Positions 1 to 13,572 are shown, numbered from the stretch's first letter. The stretch: 64,000 bases of DNA from Litomosoides sigmodontis (GCA_963070105.1 OY718808.1:8109398-8173397), one strand, 5' to 3'. Notes: generated by a model from the sequence alone, not told the origin. Numbers and translations are program-made.

Positions 1-1669
1 CAGTACAGTAGTATCACCGATAACTGTAGCAACGGCAACAACAAAAGAGGAATGAAACGAAGCGGAAGGGATGAATGGTGGTAGAACGGCCGAGGATTGT
101 GAGTGATGACGGATTGACGAAATAGTATGAAAATGGTAAACAACAAATAGAATGAGTAATTATCAGTTGTGAACGATGAAGGAGTCAGCTGTCTCCTCAA
201 TGTGGCTTCACATTCTCTCTGGTCAGCTGTAGCCAGTTTGTTGAGGAAGAAACAGAAAAGAGTAAAAATTACGAGAAATGAAAGACAGGAAGGAATTTGA
301 GACTATTTGTACGCCTAAACAAAATAGCTAATAAACAATTAAATATTAGCTTAAGCTGCTAAAGTGTTGCATTTTAAAATAAAATTTGTCGCTTTGAATT
401 GAATTGTATTTCGTTATCATAAAATTTATCAGTTAATCGTTGCCACATTTCGTCATTCTCATGCATCGGACGATGAAAGAAAATGATTTGACTGTTTTAT
501 GTTCTCCGCTCCACACATGGCAGTACGTCTGAATTAACCGTAATGTCAAGGAGGAATACGATTGGCAAGAAGATATCATGGAGCGAACAGTGCAGTTCTC
601 TCTTGATTGGCATAACTCCTTGTCTTGGAAGGAAATGAGAGAGAGAGAGAGAGAGATTGAAGCGAAATTACGAATTAATAAAACTTTGTATATCGCTACC
701 GTCATTAATTACAGTTAAAAATGTTAAATAGAAAAAAAAAGCTCCTACTGAAAATTACAAATAAATCTACTTCGTCAGGTATAATTCAATTTCAAACGTA
801 TCCTAAATTAACCGTTAAAGCTTCAATGTAAACGAAATTTTGTGCGGTAAATTAAACGTCGATATATATTGTAGAACTGTTGTCATTCATTCTGTCATTA
901 TTTAGAAAAAGAAATCAAATTCTGATTCGTCCCTTTACAGAGGAAACACGGCAAGCAGTAGATAGGTGGAATGACAGCTACTTCAATTAATCAGAGGAGT
1001 GAAAAAAGAACTTTCATTCAAAGAAATACAGTAAAACGAGATAGTTAGATGATAAGTGATAGGTAGCTATAACTTCAAATTAAAAGAGAAAAAAAATGTG
1101 GTTAAGAGATCATCAATTTCATCATTTTAATTTTTTTTTCCATCAAAAAATGAACTCGAACGTTTGACAGCAAGCAAACTTTAAACATCAAAAAAATAAT
1201 AATTAAATCACTAGTTTAATTAAATATGCAGTGTGAAGCAGAATGAACGTGAACACAAATAAATGATAGCAAGTTAAATTGAGAAAGGATTGTAGGAGTG
1301 TTATAAGTGATACCTTTACTATCACTCCTGGAAAATTTACATGGTAAATTGGAGTTGTTTTTTTTCCCCTTTCTAATAGACGGACACGTGATACGCTCAT
1401 GTGGTATATTCATTAGAAATGCAAATTCAAATAATGAAGTATATGTGTGAAAAGAAGGATTTAACCTTACTAAGTTTGTTGCTGATTTAAACAAATTTTA
1501 AAATTTGCAACTGTAAATAAAAATAAGAAAGATCGGTGAATTTTACGATTTATACGTATGGAAATGTGGCGGAGAAAAGACCGACCATTTCTTCTCACAC
1601 ATAGTGATTATTATACAGCACCGTTTTTACTACGCATTTAATGTATCACCACTGTGTACACGTATAGGT

Positions 1670-1731
<62 letters not shown>

Positions 1732-3890
1732 CCTATATATATCATCATATCGGTATGGACGATAACTACCACCCTCACGGACATACAGGCACCGTATTTT
1801 GACAAATGAAAGCGCTAATGCTCCATTTACATATATATATCACTCCGTTCATTAGTGATGGTAAGTAACAGCTGGTCAGGTAGGGGATGACTGGATTTTA
1901 TCCATTTAAATGATTGCTTTAAGATCTGATCCGTTCAGTGTTAGCATCTGATCTGATAGTTTTTGAAAAGGTCGGAGAAGGCAATGAGTAAGGTAAGAGA
2001 TGGTAGTTTTACCGGTTCTATTACTCTCAAGCAGTCGCATTTTCTTTTTGTTGTAATTAAAAATTTGAAAATCTATTCGACGTTGTAAAGAACGGAAAGA
2101 TTTTCTTTTCTTTTAAACAATGCCGCATTTATAAGAATTTAAAGGGCTATCAGCAATTGAATAATTGCATTGCAGAAAAGAAAATTTAAGACACAGAATA
2201 AAAAAAGAAATCTGACATATTTAAGGATATATAAACTAAAATATCAAAATCTTACATATTTTGAGATTCACAATTAATGAGCTAGCTTAACACGAATACA
2301 CGAGCTCAGTGAAATTTTATCTGATAATTCAGCTATGAAATAACCCCTTTGATATCTTTTGCTCTTATTGAATCAATAAAATGAAGGATTTTGTTGAATG
2401 AATCATTTCTTTCTTTTTACATAAATTTTTTTCACACAAAAAATGAGCAGTCATTCAATTCGGAAATAAATGATTATACTGTTTTATCTGTTCAGAAAAT
2501 AGTGAAAGCCTAAATTTAGTCATACGTAACATGGGTGGGAGCTATTCTATGAAAATTGACGTAAACTTTTAAATCGAAACAACTGCAAAATTTTTCATTA
2601 ACCGTGAACAGTGAAGCTGAAGAGGAAAAAGTTTTTTTTACGATGTCGAATTCTTTGGCAAAAAACTGATCCGTACGATATAGTAATTTATTCAAAAAAT
2701 GAAGATTGTGACTATTATGAGTAATGCCGGTGAAAAACTGAAATGCAAAAAAATTTAAACAAATGGAAATTGTTATAATAGACTTTAATCAAATTTTTAT
2801 TATTCAACACATATAAGTAGGCAGCGTAAAGAAAAATATAGCACAAAAAACAAATGAACAAAATACAAAATTCAAAAAAAAAGCAACAAAGACATAACGA
2901 TCCATCAATGTAACACCTTAACAATGTAGTAAAAATATTAAAATATTTTTAAAATGACTTAATGAAAACATGAAATTATCATGGCAGCGATTTCTTCCTA
3001 CCTGAAATAATCATTGTACTAAAACTGCATGCAGGTGAATATGAATGAAAGCAGCGTCATCCGAAATTATACGTTACACTGATTGAGTAAGACAGTACGC
3101 TCAAATACACTCATCCCTACAACGTCAAGAAATGAACAATGTTCGTTTGCATTTCATCGATTTAATTGGATGTTAGAAATGTTTGAGCTAATCATCACTT
3201 ATCACTTATCATCTTACTGATATGGAACAGAATTATTTGCGTGAATACGTGTTATAGGTGATGATTAACCTGTATACATGTATATTTCAGGTGTACAGGT
3301 AAATATAAAAACGGCGCAAAATAACCGTTGCTTTCTAATTCCGAAATTATTTAGATTACATATCAGGTCACCTATCATTATCCATTCTGTCTAAAGAATA
3401 ACTTTTAGTGAATAAAAGTCCAATTTCGGTCTTATGTATTTCATCTTCGGTCCTAGTGATGGATGAAAATGGACCTGGAAAGTATGTCACAGTAAATGGA
3501 AGATGTATAATGTAAAATACTGGAATAATGCGAAGCGTCCTCTAAGAGCAAAATGGATAAGAATTTAATTACCAAAATTGAATAGTGCAGGGGGAGAGAG
3601 AGAGGAGGAGAGAATTAGCGTGTAATAATCATTCAGCCTCTCTAATTCTATGTGATTGATTATTTTAAAGTAAATGATGTATTCAATCCAAAAGATGAAA
3701 TTCAGTAAAGTAATTTAAATTTGGAAGTAGTAATATTTTAGGTTAATTCTGATTTTAAGTTTTTTTTAAGCATAAGGGTATTAACTTTTAGAAAATAAGC
3801 ACGCATTCTTTTACTTATGTGATTATTCCTGAATTACGTACGATATTAGAAGATAAACGTTTAATTTATATTTCTTTTTTGACTTTCTTT
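1..3890. other. Gene-free AT-rich stretch at left edge
   Basis: I see no convincing exon, RNA gene or conserved protein signal on either strand. Open frames are short, start inside low-complexity DNA and translate to F/L/I-rich noise. The only structured element is a long GT dinucleotide run near 1671-1728, with a short GA run near 640-655. This is ordinary intergenic sequence as far as can be read. Confidence 0.6.
1671..1728. repeat. (GT)n microsatellite
   Basis: About 29 uninterrupted GT units, flanked by AT-rich DNA. It is a simple sequence repeat with no gene next to it. Confidence 0.97.
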
Positions 3891-3893
3891 TAG

Positions 3894-6489
3894 TTATGTA
3901 CGATAACCGAAAGCGTCCAATCAATCCAGAAACTCTAGCTGGAAGAAATAGAAAATTTCATGTTGTGTACAATCACGCAGAAACTACACGTATTCCTTTC
4001 GTACATGCAAAAAGTGCTCACACTTGAATGGTTGCACGAAGTTGTTGCATTTTTAAAATTAAAATATGCGTGCGGAGCAGTTGAGTAGCTCAAGCACTCC
4101 TATCACAAAAATTGTTTATTGCACGAAAACATGAAACTATCCGGAACTATTTACTGGCAAAAGCTTATTTCAGGTCTCCTCCAACATCCGATATTTCAGT
4201 GGTTGAAAAGGAAATCCTTGCACTTAAAGTGATTTCAGCACTTTGCGATGATAGAGCACATTTAATGCTATTTTCACTCACAAATGCGATTACAGTAAGA
4301 ATTTGCATCAAACAATCGGAATCAATCAGCCTGTAATGTGTCCCAGTGACGTGCGCAAAAAAATGGTAAATAGGTCTTTTAAACGTTTCCACCTTATGAC
4401 CCAAAAATGAAAGATGGAAGGCTATTTTCGTTTTTTTTTTCTCACACATTAAAGAAATAGCATAAATCAATTAATTAACCTGCGTAATCCACCTACCAAT
4501 TGCTCGTATTTGGTGATTTCAAACTCTCTCATAAGGAATTTGTCAATTGAGTACATTTTACCGTGCACTTTTTCTAACACATAAATTATAAGCGAACATT
4601 CAAAATTAAACAAATTATTTTTAACACTTTACTTCATTGTTATCAATTTTATTCGGTTCTTATTTAATTGATTTCAATTGTATAATTTTTTAAGCTTAAT
4701 AGAGTTAAATTAAATTTCAGCGTATTAGAGCGCTCATTCATGCATTTTCACAGATTATCTCTGTCCTTAATTAAAAATAAAATTTCGCTCCACAAATGTA
4801 ACACAGCAAGTCTTCCCATTTTTTTTAATATTTCATCCCTTTGCTTAGCTAAATTTTACAATAAATTAATAAAAATTAGTGATCTGAAATGGTGCGACAA
4901 ATATCTGTTAGTATTTGCACTAGAAATGTGACAGCCAATTTGCAGTGCTCTTTCTTCGTCACATTTACAATCAAACCATTTTAACTGTAATTTTACCGGT
5001 CATTGATTCTGATATTCTAACATTAATCGTCTGAAATAATTGCAATTTTCGTAAACAAAATAGTTGAAGTTAAAGCTGAATTCATTAAAGATCGTCATTG
5101 TTATTCCAATAAGACAGGGAAAAAATATGACGCTTAATCAGGCAATTTGTTGCTTCAACAATTATCTCACAGTTTAATTTCACTTCAATCTCATCTTGAA
5201 AAACTTCAATTTTTCATCGATCACAGATGAAAACATTGAAAAGAGACCAGCTCACCAAACCGTAATTTCCGGGAAAATTAAATTTGCTATATTCCCTCCT
5301 ACCACCAACAAAGCTCTCTCAGAACCAAATAGAAATTCATAACAATTATTAACAATTATAAATTCCATTCACGCATTAATGCTTGCTTTTTCATTTTTGC
5401 AAAAAAAAAAACTATCTTACCTTATCTTGCAGTTTCTTACTCGTCCTACATTTCGCCAGCTTCTTAATCTTTTTGCTCTGCAAAGAAAGAAAAAAAAGAA
5501 GTGATCTGATCGGAAATTTTTGGAAGCATTTTTTTTACGCCATACTTTTGACGCTTACATTTGCGCTTGAGAGAAAAAAAAACTTCTGAATGCGATAAAT
5601 ATCTTTGATGAGTACATTTTCACATGTAATTACAATTATATTTATTTTTCAACAATTTTTTCCACACTCACTCGCTCAGTCAGACTTGTCTCCAATGGAA
5701 ATGAGAAATTTTTATGCTTGGAAATGCACCGATCAATGAAACAAAATAATCAAAAGATACCTTTTTGCAGGTGGTTGGCGTAAGCCTGAGCGTAACGCGA
5801 TATATCGTACTTTCTACGACCAAAATATTTGCTCGTACTATTTTTCGCAATTTCCACAAATTTCGACCTTCCATTAAATTGTTTATCTTCATCATTGATT
5901 TATTCACCACATCCTGAACCTCACATCTTTCTTAGAACGGCAAATGAACAACGAGTGAAGTCTTATCATAGCATACGTATTAGTGTGATAGATAGTGCAT
6001 TACCTTTACGTCCTGGTCATTTTCATGTTGACCGTTTGAAAAGTTGGCAAGCAATGCTAAGAAGAGAATGAATTGCAACATCTGCGAATAGCGCCACATG
6101 AGCAATCAAACCTTCAACAATTTTCATTCGATGAAATACAATACATTCGCTAAATTTACTCTACACTTTCATGGAATCACACATTCCATTATTAAATTTG
6201 AAATTTTAACATTAACCTTAAATTTAGTTTATTAAGTTACTTACGTGTGTGTGCATATTAAGTTATAGCAAATTAAATTCATAGCAAAATTTGTCAACAT
6301 GAAAATACTGGGATAACTTTTGGTAAGTTTGAGTAGACGCCTTAGACGAGATTTCTAATTTAGTTTACAGCTTAATATTTCAATTAATTTGCAACTTATG
6401 TTCTTTCTTTCAGACCAGCAATGTACTTCGAAGAAGAACTTCATGTTACCGATCCTTCTGATGGCTATTTAAATATTTTAATTAATGAA
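3894..6489 (+). pseudogene. Unrecognised protein-coding relic with frame breaks
   Basis: Several stretches read like real protein but do not join. From 3894, right after a good TTTCTTTTAG acceptor, a frame runs YDNRKRPINPETLAGRNRKF and on to a TGA at 4025. Protein-like sequence continues at once in the next frame (TLEWLHEVVAFLKL, about 4021-4086) to a TAG. It continues again in a third frame (VAQALLSQK..., about 4085-4333), which ends at a possible donor (A|GTAAGA). More coding-like pieces lie at about 5771-5880 (GWRKPERNAIYRTF), about 5900-6071 (ending LKSWQAMLRRE, stop) and 6419-6489 (after TTTCTTTCAG, ending DPSDGYLNILINE, stop). The two adjacent one-base frame shifts near 4024 and 4086, with no room for introns, suggest a decayed gene. 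I do not recognise the family. It could instead be a live gene with sequence errors. Confidence 0.4.
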
Positions 6490-8900
6490 TGAAGGAAATT
6501 TCTTTTCATTTTTCAAACTGATTTATTTATAAATTTTGAAGAGAAAAATTACTGCTTTATGCCAGTATTCATATTTACCATATATTAATATTTATGCGCT
6601 AACTACTTAAAAATTAATTTTTTTTAGCCTGCATGCATTATAAAATTTTTAATTTGTATTGCGCAAAATATCGAACACATTAATAAATTAAAATTAAAAT
6701 GGAGGATTCCCAATTGCATTTCGCAAAAGGATCGAAAGGATAAGTTTCATCAGTTTTTATATAATTTTTAGGAGGCGGGCTCCAATAGAAATTATTTATG
6801 AAAACTTTCGACTATTTCATGAATTTCATTCAGCTATTGTTAACTCATCGCTTATCACAGGCTTTTCATGTGACATTTCTCAAAGGCAAATACCTTCTTC
6901 AACACTTCCTACATGTGGTCCGAGGCGAACTAATTGTAATTAATGAACTTAAAGTGACGTGTAGAAAAATCAAAATCCTTATTTTGTACGATTCATGGGA
7001 TATACTGATGACGCTCCTTAAGTGGCAGGTGTATTTTCAGCTCATCCGTTATTAAAATGCATCACCATCACCACTTTTGTAAATATTTACATTAAATCCA
7101 TTTTAAAATATAAATATTAGATTGAAAAATTGTTTACTTAAGAGCAGCCGTTAGATGCAGTAAATATAACTGTAGGAAAGTAAATAATATGCTTGAATTA
7201 ATTAAACACTTTTTATGCTAATATCCACTTAATATTTCTAGCAGGAATGCCATCACAAATACTTTTCCATAATAATCTGCTATTTGCGACACATTAACAG
7301 CCACCTTTTTTGTTCTAATTTTGTTCTAGCTTTTATTTCGTGAGATCATTTCACATACTAAACATCTCTCATCCTCTTCCTCATCCTATTTAACATTGTT
7401 TAGTCGTATTTTTATCCATTCCAATTGTTATGCAATATGTGTACCGAAATCATTAATTGAACTTATATTGACAAGCCCTAACACTCTTAATACTCTAATC
7501 GTTCATTCAAGTATAATAATAATTGAATTAAATTCACTAGTATTCATGGATAGTTTAATTTATCAAATTTGAAATCAAAATTGTGCATCAATCCATGCGC
7601 ACTGCAGTGATTCAATAAGAAAAACGATTTAAATAAATTTATGCTAATAAAATGCAATAAATCTATGATATCTGCTTATATGCTATATATATAATCTGTG
7701 CTATATATACCTTTCGTTACCTTCCAGAAATCGATTTGTATGATAGATGAAGCGAAATGCGCCAGAATCATTATCGAATGGACCAAAATTACTGCCCTCT
7801 GGCTAACCAATCAAATTAAAAAAATATTCACTATCGAATCTGATTATCAAATGAACAGAAAGTAAGCGTCACAATGAATTTCAAAAAATATTAAACTGCA
7901 TCAAGCATGTATTTATGAGAAAAATAGAATTCTTAAGGGCTATCATTCTGATAGAATGAATATTTGAGCTGTGCATTTTCAGCAATATAGAGTAATTTAT
8001 ATAATATTGTTCAGCAAAAGACAGAATTGATAAGTGGTGAAATAAGAATACAATTAATTACTAGAATTTACTTTCAGTAATAAGTGAAAATTACTTTCCT
8101 TGATTTCGATTACAGCTAATGCGATTTATTTTCTGATATTCTTATTTATGCGTATATTGATTATGTGAAGTGATTGAATAAATTCATTCAGAAAATAAAC
8201 AAAATTTTCGAATTTTGGACGGAAATAATTGATAATTATTGAGAGCAAACCTGTCACAATTATAAAGTGATGTTTTGATGATTGCAGTGCACTTACATTC
8301 AAATTTATACTATTTCAATTACACTATTTCATGCAAAGAGGTAATACATTTTGTATTCATTAAATCAGCAATATTTTTCAAAAAAATAGGTCACATATTA
8401 CTCAGCTCTTACACATATGGTTAACGTTTTGTTTGTTAAAACGCAGGATGGTTGCTTGAGTGGGGAAAAAACGAAGGATCCAAAAGTACTCAAGAATGTA
8501 AGCAAATTTTTTCGTCTTAACATTCCAAGAGTAATGCTATTAAAAACCAGCCATTTTCTCTTTTTTTGTCTTCAATCTTTGCCCTCTATCCTGTTTTTTT
8601 CTTCGTTACAAAATAGCATGTTACCAGAGGAAAAAGTAAAACAACAATAAATACTTAAGATTCAACTCACCACTCAACTGAATCTTATTTTCGCTATGAG
8701 CTGTCATCGTAGTGTCGACTTAGTTGGAATCGTTGAATAATTTAGTATAAGATTCGAACCGAATCGCTTAAGCAACGTAGAGTCCGGTGTAGAACTTCGC
8801 GCAACGTAGAATCACGAAAAGAAGGAAACGCGCTGCGCTAACTGTAAAAATCTGATGGAAATATTTTTGTATAAGATTGAAATTAATACGTAAATTGCAG
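6490..8900. other. Gene-free AT-rich stretch upstream of cystatin
   Basis: No exon is supported. Open frames at 6798-7055 and 8417-8650 are of unremarkable composition, have no splice partners and match nothing I recognise. The end of this stretch should contain the promoter of the cystatin gene, but no element stands out. Confidence 0.5.
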
Positions 8901-9823
8901 ATGTTTCCCATCATCGTGTGGTTATCTACGTTTCTGATCATACCCAGCTTTGCTTTGGAAATGCAGTTGGGAGGTATTGCAATTAGCAACGTGAACGACC
9001 CAGAAATACAAGTAAATTACCATTTGTGGATATCCTTCTTTCTAAAAATTAAGATATATCAACTTAAATTAAAGAAGATGAGGGATGAAAAGATACTAAT
9101 TGTATGTTCTCTTCAGGAAATAGCAGAAAAGGCGATGGAAAAAGTCAACATGAAGACGAACTATAGCCATCTCTACAAACTGGTGAAAGTTATCAGTGCT
9201 CGCACTCAAGTGGTAAGCGGAATGAAATACTACCTCACAATTCTTGCTGCGCCGACAACTTGTAGAAAGGTGGATCGTTTTGATTTATTGAATATTATGC
9301 AATTTTGGTTTTAAGAAAAGGTATGATGTAGCAAGACGTGGGTTATCATGAATCCTTTAAAAAAGACAACTTAATAACATGGTCAAATATAACAGTACCA
9401 CCTTTTTATTCAGCAACCATGTCATTTATAAATTTATAAATTTAGTATTTTGCAAAAAACTGTTTTTCAAAACTTTATTTTGCAGAATTCTAGAAAAACA
9501 GATGCAGCAAGATGTGTTATCGATAAGAGTAAACCAGAAAAGGTTTGTGCAAATATGCTTTCGGTTTTAAATGAAAATTTGATTCGCAGTTTTACCTTTT
9601 GGATTACTTCCTAGTTATAAAGTGATTGATCAACACAACAAAAAATTGTTCGTATGCCAAAAACTTTAACAAACAACATAAGCAATTATTTAGGTCAACT
9701 ACAAAAACATGCACCTAACCATAACATTGCTACTTCATTAAAATTGCAAATTTTTTTCAGCCATTCGAAATAGAGGTTTGGTCAGCACCATGGCAAAACA
9801 CATTCGAAGTCACTTTGATATAA
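8901..9823 (+). CDS. Secreted type-2 cystatin (cysteine protease inhibitor)
   Basis: Four exons, 8901-9011, 9117-9269, 9486-9542 and 9761-9823, join in phase 0 to give 127 residues. The N-terminus (MFPIIVWLSTFLIIPSFA) is a signal peptide, so the product is secreted. The three cystatin contact elements are present: an N-terminal Gly (LGG, residues 23-25), the first hairpin QVVSG (QxVxG) in exon 2, and a Pro-Trp pair in the last exon (SAPWQNTFEV). A Cys pair (TTCRK...ARC) fits the family disulfide. Type-2 cystatins block papain-like cathepsins; filarial members act in moulting and in dampening host antigen processing. Asn in KTNYSH sits where legumain-inhibiting cystatins carry their Ser-Asn site, with Thr replacing Ser. 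The ATG follows TTGCAG directly, so this may be a trans-splice or 5'UTR splice acceptor. Which filarial CPI this corresponds to is not decided. Confidence 0.9.
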
Positions 9824-9901
9824 ACTCTCTTGAAAATAATTGTATTCGCTCATCTTCCAATGGTTCATAAATAACAAATTGTAAAAGTTGAACAAAAACC
9901 A

Positions 9902-11997
9902 TCATTTCGGCCTCGCTTCTACATCTGTAATCTTCCTCACTACAACAGTACTTTCGGGTTCTGGATTGGGTCGCTCTTTCAATTCATTCATATACGACGC
10001 TGCGATTGCTAATTGTGTTCCGGTTGCATTGAACGAAACGCTCATGATACTTGTCGGAAACCGGAAAAAAATTTTAATTAAAAACCTCTTACATAAAAAA
10101 ATAAACTTGAAGCATTAAACAAGACTTTCATTATTAAATCTGTAAACTAACTTATGCAGTTGACATATTCGTTTTCTGTTAAATGGGTCCCAAATATTTA
10201 CAAGTGCATCCGAACCTGGAAACAAGTATTGTGCTGATACTGATGTTTATGTGGAACTGTTCCCTCCACATTGCAAGTGGACAACAGCTCAAAAACTTTG
10301 TTCATGTTCACGAGCGGTAACATACCTCCGGTAACAAAAGTGTTGTGCACAGGATGAAAATCAATGCAATTTACGGGATATATCATTTCGGTACCAGATT
10401 CGTCCTTTTCACGGTGGCATTTAAAAGCATATTTATTTTTCTGAACTTCTGCTGACATATCGAAATACTCCACCGCCACACGGCCTTCGATAGAAGCAAC
10501 GACAAAAGCTTCGCCAGTTGGAAAGCATTTCACAGCTCGCGTTTGAAACTGAAAAGAGAAATATGTGAATAACGCTGAGTTAAACTCCAATTACGACAAT
10601 GACATATTTCGTACAATTTACAAAAACACAAGCTTCTTACTCACGCAATAGAGTGCAGTCAAAAATAAGCAGTAAAAACACCTTAAGTGGACTATCACGA
10701 ATCTGTTCAGGTTCACCTAAGTTGCGCACATCCCATACAATTATTTTACGATCTTTTGTACCAACAAGGATCCTATAACCGTGTACATCCATTGCATAAA
10801 CTTTATCACCATTATTTCCAAATCCAGCTGAATTTTTTGATCGTGTGTCCCACAACTGAAAATATAACACTCACACGGAACCCTCCATGTAACAGTTAAC
10901 GCAATTTATTCTTCGATCTGCTCGCATTTTATTTATAAATCTTGAACCCTCTTACTGTACTTCATTTCTCCTCTTCATATTATATACTCAAAAACTAAAC
11001 ATTTATAATAAGATAATGTCTAATGCATTTAATAGTCACTCACCATCACTGCAGAATCCCATCCTCCTGAAACCACCAAGTTATGCTCCTTGCAATATTC
11101 TAGGCAACGTACGGGAGCTTCGTGATGCCCCAGAATGCTTTCTACACCACTCTCCATGTTGTAGGTTTTGATTAAATTATCCAGACCACCACTTGCAATA
11201 TCATTTTTGGTCTTTAAAAGACAAAGGTTTCATTTAGAAAATAGCACTATCGATTAAATATGTCCTTGATAACGTAGTCTTAGTTGAAATTAGTATAAAA
11301 CTAATTTCTCGTTTAAAGGATCACTAAATCACAGCGGAACGAAAGTGAAATTATGCATTAGGTCCCTGCTGCATATCACAGAAGGAACGAAACTAAAATA
11401 ACTCACGAAAAAAGTGCATGCTAAGACGGGCTTCGCATGTGTATATACTCGTTTTTCAAGTGCAGTAACTGGACCAGCAGGAAAATGATAAACACGAACA
11501 GCACCTTCCCAACTTGAAACTGCAAGGAACTGGCCGTTATCATCTGGCGAAAACTGAAGCAAAAACAGTTAAGGACAACATGAAGCACAAATTTTTCTTT
11601 TTGATATAGGATGGACCTCGGAAATAGAACGATCAAGGTATTATGCAAACCCATAAGAACTTAAAAAATCATCCTATTTCTTAAAGATGACGTGACAAAA
11701 GTAAACTGAATCTCAGCCTACAAAGCGCGGTCGCTGCTCAGCAAAATTATGAGCGAAGATTAGAAAGCAAATCAAGCAGTCCTTCTCATTTGAGATGTCG
11801 ACTAAGGATCTTAACCCATCATCAGGCTCTATAAAACCCCTACTCTCTGACACTACTAAACGTTCAACTAATGCAAAAAGTGTTCAAGCCAAAAATGTAG
11901 CTTAGTCGAAAAGATAAAATACCTGGACTTTGGAAATTTGCGTATTACTTGGATGTGGAATTGTTCCCTCCGTTGAGCCACCAGCAAAATGAAACAT
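9902..11997 (-). CDS. bub-3: Mitotic checkpoint protein BUB3 (WD40)
   Basis: Seven exons on the minus strand: 11997-11923, 11553-11407, 11211-11044, 10855-10682, 10548-10326, 10215-10152, and a last exon starting at 10049 or 10061 and ending at 9902. The product is 332 or 336 residues, against about 328 in human BUB3. WD-repeat signatures are visible (LWDTRS, VWDVRN, IWDPF). The family-typical block EGRVAVEYFD...EVQKNKYAFKCHR, the following IYPVNCIDFHPVHNTFVTGG, and the C-terminal pattern ending VTDVEARPK-like identify BUB3 rather than RAE1. BUB3 binds GLEBS motifs of BUB1 and MAD3/BUBR1 at kinetochores and delays anaphase until chromosomes attach. The start MFHFAGGSTEG is the only in-frame ATG before the first WD blade. 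The last intron has an unusual 3' end (see findings). The gene is convergent with the cystatin and divergent from the Tudor gene. Confidence 0.93.
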
Positions 11998-13572
11998 TCT
12001 TGCTAAATATCAGTCAGATATGTTCCCTGAAAGAAAGAGACACTGTTGACAACATTCCGAGATGCATCAAGAATGTGCGAAAAAAAAACAAAATATTCAA
12101 ACTTCAAAGCTGGTGGAAACAAAACTACCGTACATGTGTCAAAGCTTCGTGACACTGTCGTCGAATGTTGCAGCTCTGTTGGGTGTGTTTTAATACAAAT
12201 GGCATAACCTTTTATGAGTGTATACTGCTAGGTGAAAAGGAAGGCGAGGAGAGAGAGAGCTGTGTAACTTCTCATTCTTCTGCACTGTTTGGGCTAGGCT
12301 TACTAGCCCAAAGTAAGCTTGTATACTGTTAGGCTAGGCTTACTCTATTATCCAGTTCACGTATTTTTCTAGCCATTCTTACTACATTACTTAACACGTT
12401 CGTGACTAAATTACTGCCCTCTAAATTACTGCCTCAGTTTGAGCTACACTGATCCTTACGCAACTGAGGAAGTGCATGAATGAAGAAATACTTTAAAAAA
12501 ATACCACTGAAGAAGAGTATGAATGCGAATGCATCACATGACATTGATGAACGGTAGCGAATGTATTGCTAAGCAAATTGAGAAATGTCTAATTTCGTTG
12601 AGGGAAGGGAGGCGTGTGTGGGTGCACGCCGCAAACTTCTATGTTACGAATGGCACGCGTGCTCCGTGTGCAACTGCAATTCTTTCGTCATTCATAGTGG
12701 AAAAAATTTGCATACGGTAGCTTATCCTTCCACCATTATCTTTTCTTGTTGGAATGCATTGTTCCATTCAGTCACGTCGAAGGTTGGTTGGTTCATTCGT
12801 GTGCTGAATGATTAATTGAGAGAGAGAGGAACAGAGATATGATCACGTAGCTAGCGTTTTTAGCACGTAAGGTAATATAATTACTAAAGAGTAGTACATA
12901 ACAATAACTGCATTGCATTGTTATAATAATTATGTACTGTATTACTCGTTAGTAATTGTTTTAACTACTAAGTTTAATTATTACTTTTTCAATTTGTCGT
13001 TGTAAAAGTAACATAATAAGTTAAACGTAAGACACGACACTTACGTCGCAATTGAAATAGGTAAATGAGATAGCATTTTTTTTCAACATTTTTCCTTTTC
13101 GAAATTACAAAATGTGATGATATCTACATTTGCAAAAGTGGATTTCATGACTTTTTTGCTAAAAAAAAATAATTGCATTAAATTTCATCAAATTTTGCAA
13201 AATGTACAAGATTCAATTTGCTAGAAATAGCAAATAAGCAGGGGTTTTCCAAAATGATATATTTTCACGCCTACACTCTTTATTTCATTAATACCTCAAT
13301 TTATATTAACGATATCTGTATTCTTGCAAAAGATTGTCAAAATAATTTGCTTTCTCGAAATTCTTCATTTGGACAGAATTACAGATGCTTGATTTTCTGC
13401 ATGACAAACTAAAGAATGAATTCAGAGTGAGTGCTACTGATTCCTGGAAGTTCACCTTTGCGTATGTGCGTGTGTGTGTGCGTGTTGAGAGTATAGTTTG
13501 TTATTCGTATAATAAATAAGCAAAATTTTTTTGCAGATTCATCAAATTTCGCTATAAAACTGCAAAGAAAAA
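11998..13572. other. Divergent intergenic region between bub-3 and Tudor gene
   Basis: Roughly 1.57 kb separates the two start codons, which point away from each other, so both promoters should lie here. There is a partial direct repeat, TTAGGCTAGGCTTACT and close variants near 12290-12345, and a short GA-rich run near 12250. No further gene is supported; the open frames at 11949-12152 and 12523-12815 are antisense shadows or noise. Confidence 0.5.

Noticed and set aside
6798..7055. 85-codon open frame in gene-poor DNA
   Set aside because: No recognisable motif, no neighbouring exons and composition like the surrounding intergenic DNA.
8417..8650. 77-codon open frame upstream of the cystatin
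   Set aside because: No domain, no splice partner and ordinary AT-rich composition.
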